64,000 nt of DNA from Quercus robur (lineage: Eukaryota; Streptophyta; Magnoliopsida; Fagales; Fagaceae): positions 48,697,942 through 48,761,941 of the forward strand of contig NC_065542.1 of NCBI RefSeq assembly GCF_932294415.1. The letters are read 5' to 3'. The position numbers were made by a program, and so were the translations under genes. Below, piece by piece: positions 60,169 to 64,000 of this stretch (positions are counted from its first letter, which is position 1; the number at the start of each line of letters is the position of its first letter). Under the pieces are notes generated by a model. That model saw only the letters and a list, made by a program, of their open reading frames with translations, had not been told where the DNA came from and ran no database searches.

Positions 60169-61338
60169 TTAAATAAAATAGGATTATATTTTAGAAACAA
60201 AACCAAACCAAGTTTATTTACATCAAAAGAGGTGTAGTGCCACCAGGATTATCTACCACAAAAGGAAGACAAATTAAAGTCTATTTACACCCAACCCATC
60301 CTCTCAAACATTAGAGCATACTTGACAAAAGATGGACTTCGAGCATATTTTTTTATCCTTTCTGCTTGATATGTTCCTCTCATCTGCAACACCGTTAGCT
60401 TCACGGTAGATGTGTTGCAGCTTAAAGCCCCATTGTCGACCTAGAAGATCCCTACAATCATAAACAACCATAGACATTCCAACGGAATGATTGGATCGAG
60501 AAGTTTGTAGATGAATAACAAATGTAGAATCAGTTTCCTAGTAAATATATCTAAACAACCCAACTCTCATGCCATGAACATTATTGTTTTTGATGATTTA
60601 GGATAATAGTTCACACCTCACAGGGTCTTCTATAAAACTATAGTGTTTGGTTGCAGAAGGGCACATATATTCATGTTAGAGTTTGCAACCGCTGGAGAAA
60701 TTGCTTGAAAGATTAAACTCAAAATTGTTGCTCGCTATTTCTAAACAGTATGGAACTTTCCAAAGTACATATATAAAGACTCATTATTATAGAAGTCTAA
60801 ATATTTTCTTACTAATCAGCAGCTATAAAATTTAAGAATTGTACATCAATTGCAGCCAGAGAATTAAGGTAATTAAGTTCCATCATCCTCTCAAAAGTAG
60901 AACATGACTCTTGAGTGTCAATCTTTTTTCTTTGCAGAGCTTGCATACACAATGGAAGTTAATGACAAATGTGATGTATATAGCTTTGGAGTAGTCACAC
61001 TGGAAGTAATTATGGGAAGGCATCCAAGTGATATCATCTTGATCTCTCTTTTGTCTGCATCTTTGTCATCATTAACATCAACAAACCCCCATCATATGCT
61101 ACTGAAAGATATGTTGGACCAACGCATAACACTTCCTACATATGAAGTTGCAGAAGAAGTGGTTTTTATGGCAAAGATAGCACTTGCATGCTTGCATGTC
61201 AGTCCACACTCTCGTCCAACCATGCAACAAGTTTTACACAAGTTATCGGCTCAAAGATATCCTATTAATCCTTTACCAACCACTTTACACATGATCACAT
61301 TAGGAGAGCTAATTGACCCCAACAGTTCGTCCACATAA
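57272..61338 (+). CDS. LRR receptor-like kinase, MIK2-like (subfamily XII/XI type)
   Basis: Two exons, 57272-59780 and 60938-61338, joined at GT-AG in phase 1, encode 969 residues with no break. Order: signal peptide (about 1-20), LRR N-terminal cap with the Cys68/Cys75 pair ([10 protein letters not shown]), about 20 LRRs (roughly 80-560), closing Cys pair near 574/583, one membrane helix (about 598-624) and a cytosolic kinase. The kinase has the glycine loop GVGGYGSV (671-678), the VAVKK lysine (692), HRD 790-792, DFG 810-812 and APE at the exon junction. All catalytic residues are present, so it should be an active RD Ser/Thr kinase at the plasma membrane, probably sensing a peptide. Closest in style to MDIS1-interacting receptor-like kinase 2, though a little short for that family. 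The intron is long (1157 bases) because of an inserted repeat. Confidence 0.93.
60190..60720 (-). mobile_element. LINE-type RNase H fragment in the kinase intron
   Basis: On the minus strand the intron encodes a piece resembling the RNase H-like (RVT_3) domain of plant LINE polyproteins: [20 protein letters not shown] followed by [10 protein letters not shown]. The frame is broken. It lies antisense to the receptor kinase and accounts for the unusual intron length. Exact ends and target duplication were not found. Confidence 0.55.
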
Positions 61339-62480
61339 CCTCTTGAATATATTTACTGTACCACATTTAATTTCCGTAATTTTTTTTCTTTTGTATTTGA
61401 TGTTCCCATTTACTTTTTTTTCTTTTTTTCTTTTTTTTGGGGGGCTGAATGTAATGTTTTATTGTTGGAAGATTTTTTTGGTTCTTTGTATGGAGTTGAG
61501 AATAATATCTCAATGAATCTGTTAGAATATCATGCCCAATCCATTATTAGGCCCAAGCCCATGTACATGCAGTTGTACTCGTACAACTTCACACACTTTT
61601 CATGTTCCTAGTGTGATTTTCCAAACAAAATTAATCTGTGTTGAACATGTTATTTTGATTTACATTAAAGAAAAGGGTTTGCGCTCAACTTTGTTCCACG
61701 CATCATACCCATTAGTATTGAGTCAGAAGCCACTTGAAGACTACAAGTTTAAGAGGACTCACTCAGGGAATTATCTAAGGTAGACAAAAATTTCATGACC
61801 CTTGCTTGGGCAAGATTAGGAGATACAGAACACCAACTATTTCACCTAATTTTTACCCTTGTCGCATTATTTTTGCGGGGAAGACAGTCGTTTCAATACC
61901 ATTGAGAGAGCCTTAATTCCTTGAGCCTAAACCGTCTCAAAACCTCTCCCTGTGACTGTAAGTGTATTTTTAATTCTCTCTTTATGAGCTTATTCTTGAG
62001 TTTCCCATTGACCATTTTTTTCACACAATGAGTTATTTGATTATTTCAAATCAAAGAGATTCTGAAACCTCTACCAGTCACCATTTTCATTGGTAGAAAT
62101 CTTTCAAAAGCTGTCTTTGGAGTATCAAAATTTTGAGTTGATGTAGACAAGTTTGTAAAAGTTGTTTGTTGAGATTAAATGTCGAGTTTAGCCTACAAAG
62201 TTTCATGAAAAATGATTGATTTTTAGGGAAATGTTAACAAGCACCCCACGGAAATGTTAACAAGCACCGTGGGGTGCTTGTTAAGATTTCCCTATATGAG
62301 TCTCACTTAATAAAAATGATAAAAATTTATTAAAAATGTTGTCAAAAATTGTCAAAAATGACAAAAAGCAAAAAGGATGTTGCAAAAAGTTGTTGTTAAG
62401 GTGCCTATTAACACAACCCTTTTACTATTTCTTCTATGGTGAATTTTCCTACAAGAACGGATACCCTCGGAGCGAATTTT
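61339..62480. other. 3' flank of the receptor kinase, repeat-rich
   Basis: 3' UTR to about 61525, then a segment starting TGTTAGAATATCATGCCCAA that resembles the left end of a plant LTR, but no matching right end or duplication was found. No gene is recognised between 61339 and 63134; the short frames at 61532 and 62803 show no family features. Confidence 0.4.
62224..62294. repeat. Hairpin end of a MITE-like repeat
   Basis: The sequence TAGGGAAATGTTAACAAGCA and its near-complement TGCTTGTTAAGATTTCCCTA bracket a GC-rich centre (CCCCACGG and CCGTGGGG). A downstream stretch rich in GTCAAAAATTGTCAAAAATG and ending near ATTAACACAACCC (about 62420) is probably part of the same dispersed element. 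Confidence 0.6.
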
Positions 62481-63134
62481 TCTATTAAAAAATTCTTCAA
62501 AAGTTTTCCACCTTACCACCGGATGTTTTCTTTTAATTGATTTAAGTAAACTTTTTTCTTTAGAACATAGTGATTTTTACTATGGTTGCACTGTATTTCA
62601 AAATTGTTAACTCTAGGCATAAGCTACGATTAATCCGTAAATTAAAACAATGGGGGTAAATCTTAGATTTTTCAAAATAGAAAGTTTGCAGCAGCGACAA
62701 CAAAGATTGTTGCAGCTTTTTGGTGGATCGAAAATGGCAATATGTAATATGGCATCTCACAAAGAAGGGTTGCTAGAATTGAAGACATATGCTTCAGCTT
62801 AAGTGGATAAATTTAACTTAGTACTCTATGTATCTAGAGACACAGATGAAAAGAGTTATGCAAGCGTTGTTCTTACTTTTTATTTTATTTTTCCAGATGG
62901 TAAACAAAGGCAGATAGCACTTCTAGAATATTGCCTAGCTGAGAGAACAAATAAAAAAAATGTGAAGATTTTAATGCATTCTGTGATCCACATCATTATC
63001 TGATAACTATAACCAACAACTACATGAGTTTTTCCTCTTTTCCGGTCAGATCATTTAAGTCATCAGCTCTTTCAACAGCAGTAGTCAGTGATTGCATCAG
63101 TTTTTGTTATCCAAGCAACTCTCTTACTTAGCAG

Positions 63135-64000
63135 CTAACATGGAAGGTCATGCAGTGGGTGACCCTTTTGGTTTCTTTCCATTATCTTTCGTGCGAGGGA
63201 AATTTGCTTGCCAACCACAAAAATGAATGCCTTACCCTTCCCTCCAGCGCCTCTAGCGGTTCTTCCAACGCGGCGCACATATTCACTTGGATCACGTGGG
63301 AAGTCAAATAGCACAACATGATCCACCCCAGCAAAGTCAATTCCACGTGATGCTCTGCAAAAATTTTCAGAGATGGAAGTTACCATATTATGAGTCTCAT
63401 CTGATTGTAAGGCTAATAACCTGGACATAACACTGGTGCTGTCTAAGCATACAGGTAAGTTCTGCATAAAAAGCAAAAAAAAAAAAAAACCTGTCAGTGC
63501 AAATCAAAAACTGAGAGACTTCGTCAGACTGAGAACTGGTGAACTCCTTGATATTTGCAAGCCTTGATTCTTGTGCAACAGCAGCATGAAAGGGTAGAAC
63601 TTGGGCACGAGTTCCTCTTCTATCGAAACGTTTTAATACATTCTCAACTTTTCTACATGTGTCAATCTGCAAATTGAGTGTTATACTAACAAAAATAAGA
63701 AAGGTTCCAATAACTTACAAAGTAAATGTTTTGATGAGAGCTAACAAAGTAAATGTTACAAGAATAATTCATTCTTAGAGCTCTAACTTTCTCTATACAT
63801 GTTGATTGAGTAAGATACTAAGAATGTAACATAAAAGCATTGATGCACAAGCCAGCTATTCTGGAATTTCACAAGAGAGACTTAAGAGCTCAAATGTACC
63901 TTGTTACAGAAAACAATTGTTTTTGAAACTGGACTTCCCTCCAGCAGCTGCAGAAGAGCAGATTTCTTGTTCAAAAAAGAAGTTTCAGGAGTTTTTTCAA
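63135..64000 (-). CDS. RH50: DEAD-box RNA helicase, RH50-like, 3' exons (partial)
   Basis: Three exons on the minus strand: 64000-63900 (5' part outside the window), 63666-63491 and 63354-63135, joined at GT-AG borders. They encode the second RecA-like domain: [12 protein letters not shown] (motif IV region), [20 protein letters not shown], motif [17 protein letters not shown] across the second junction, and motif [17 protein letters not shown]. The protein ends [12 protein letters not shown]. Similarity is to Arabidopsis RH50, a plastid ATP-dependent helicase linked to rRNA maturation; the transit peptide and the N-terminal RecA domain with the DEAD motif lie beyond the window. All visible exons are open, so the gene looks functional. 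Confidence 0.88.

Overview
This is nuclear DNA from a woody dicot. The genes are split by GT-AG introns and the base composition is AT-rich. The genes are plant families: a CYP71D-like P450, a BAHD acyltransferase, an LRR receptor kinase, kelch-type genes, a PPR fragment and a plastid DEAD-box helicase. Much of the rest is transposons. A Fagales/Fagaceae tree (oak or chestnut type) is my best guess, from remembered similarity only. No tRNA, rRNA, CRISPR array or bacterial operon was seen.

Layout. (1) 1-8.1 kb: the N-terminal half of a plant RIF1-like gene behind an E2F-type promoter site. It is a pseudogene, and one intron carries a 2.5 kb Helitron. (2) 8.1-9.3 kb: a broken kelch-type gene. 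(3) 10.9-39.1 kb: a tandem P450 cluster. It holds one intact CYP71D-like gene (28831-30491), three deletion-derived 5' fragments (13.3, 16.8, 24.5 kb) and one copy split by two DNA transposons and cut off by a Gypsy fragment (34.3-39.1 kb). One intact BAHD acyltransferase (13637-14938) lies within it. The surrounding segments are repeated, so many insertions can be compared with unoccupied sister copies. This gives exact borders and target duplications for a solo LTR, hAT MITEs and two Harbinger-like elements. (4) 39.1-46.4 kb: Gypsy remains, a second Helitron, a retrotransposon 3' end and a truncated LINE with an 18 bp target duplication. (5) 47.1-48.0 kb: a second kelch-type gene on the minus strand, whose predicted start lies inside a foldback MITE. 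(6) 48-57 kb: gene-poor, with a PPR fragment, retroelement fossils, a third Harbinger-like element and tandem duplications. (7) 57.3-61.3 kb: an apparently intact MIK2-like LRR receptor kinase, with a LINE-type fragment in its intron. (8) 63.1-64.0 kb: the 3' exons of an RH50-like DEAD-box helicase running off the window.

Genes that look functional are the BAHD enzyme, the CYP71D-like P450, the LRR receptor kinase and the visible part of the helicase. The P450 and BAHD enzyme could act in one specialised-metabolism pathway, but that rests on proximity alone. I found no wholly new system. The most informative structure is the layered insertion history of the P450 array, together with two Mutator-like elements rich in CTCGAG palindromes.
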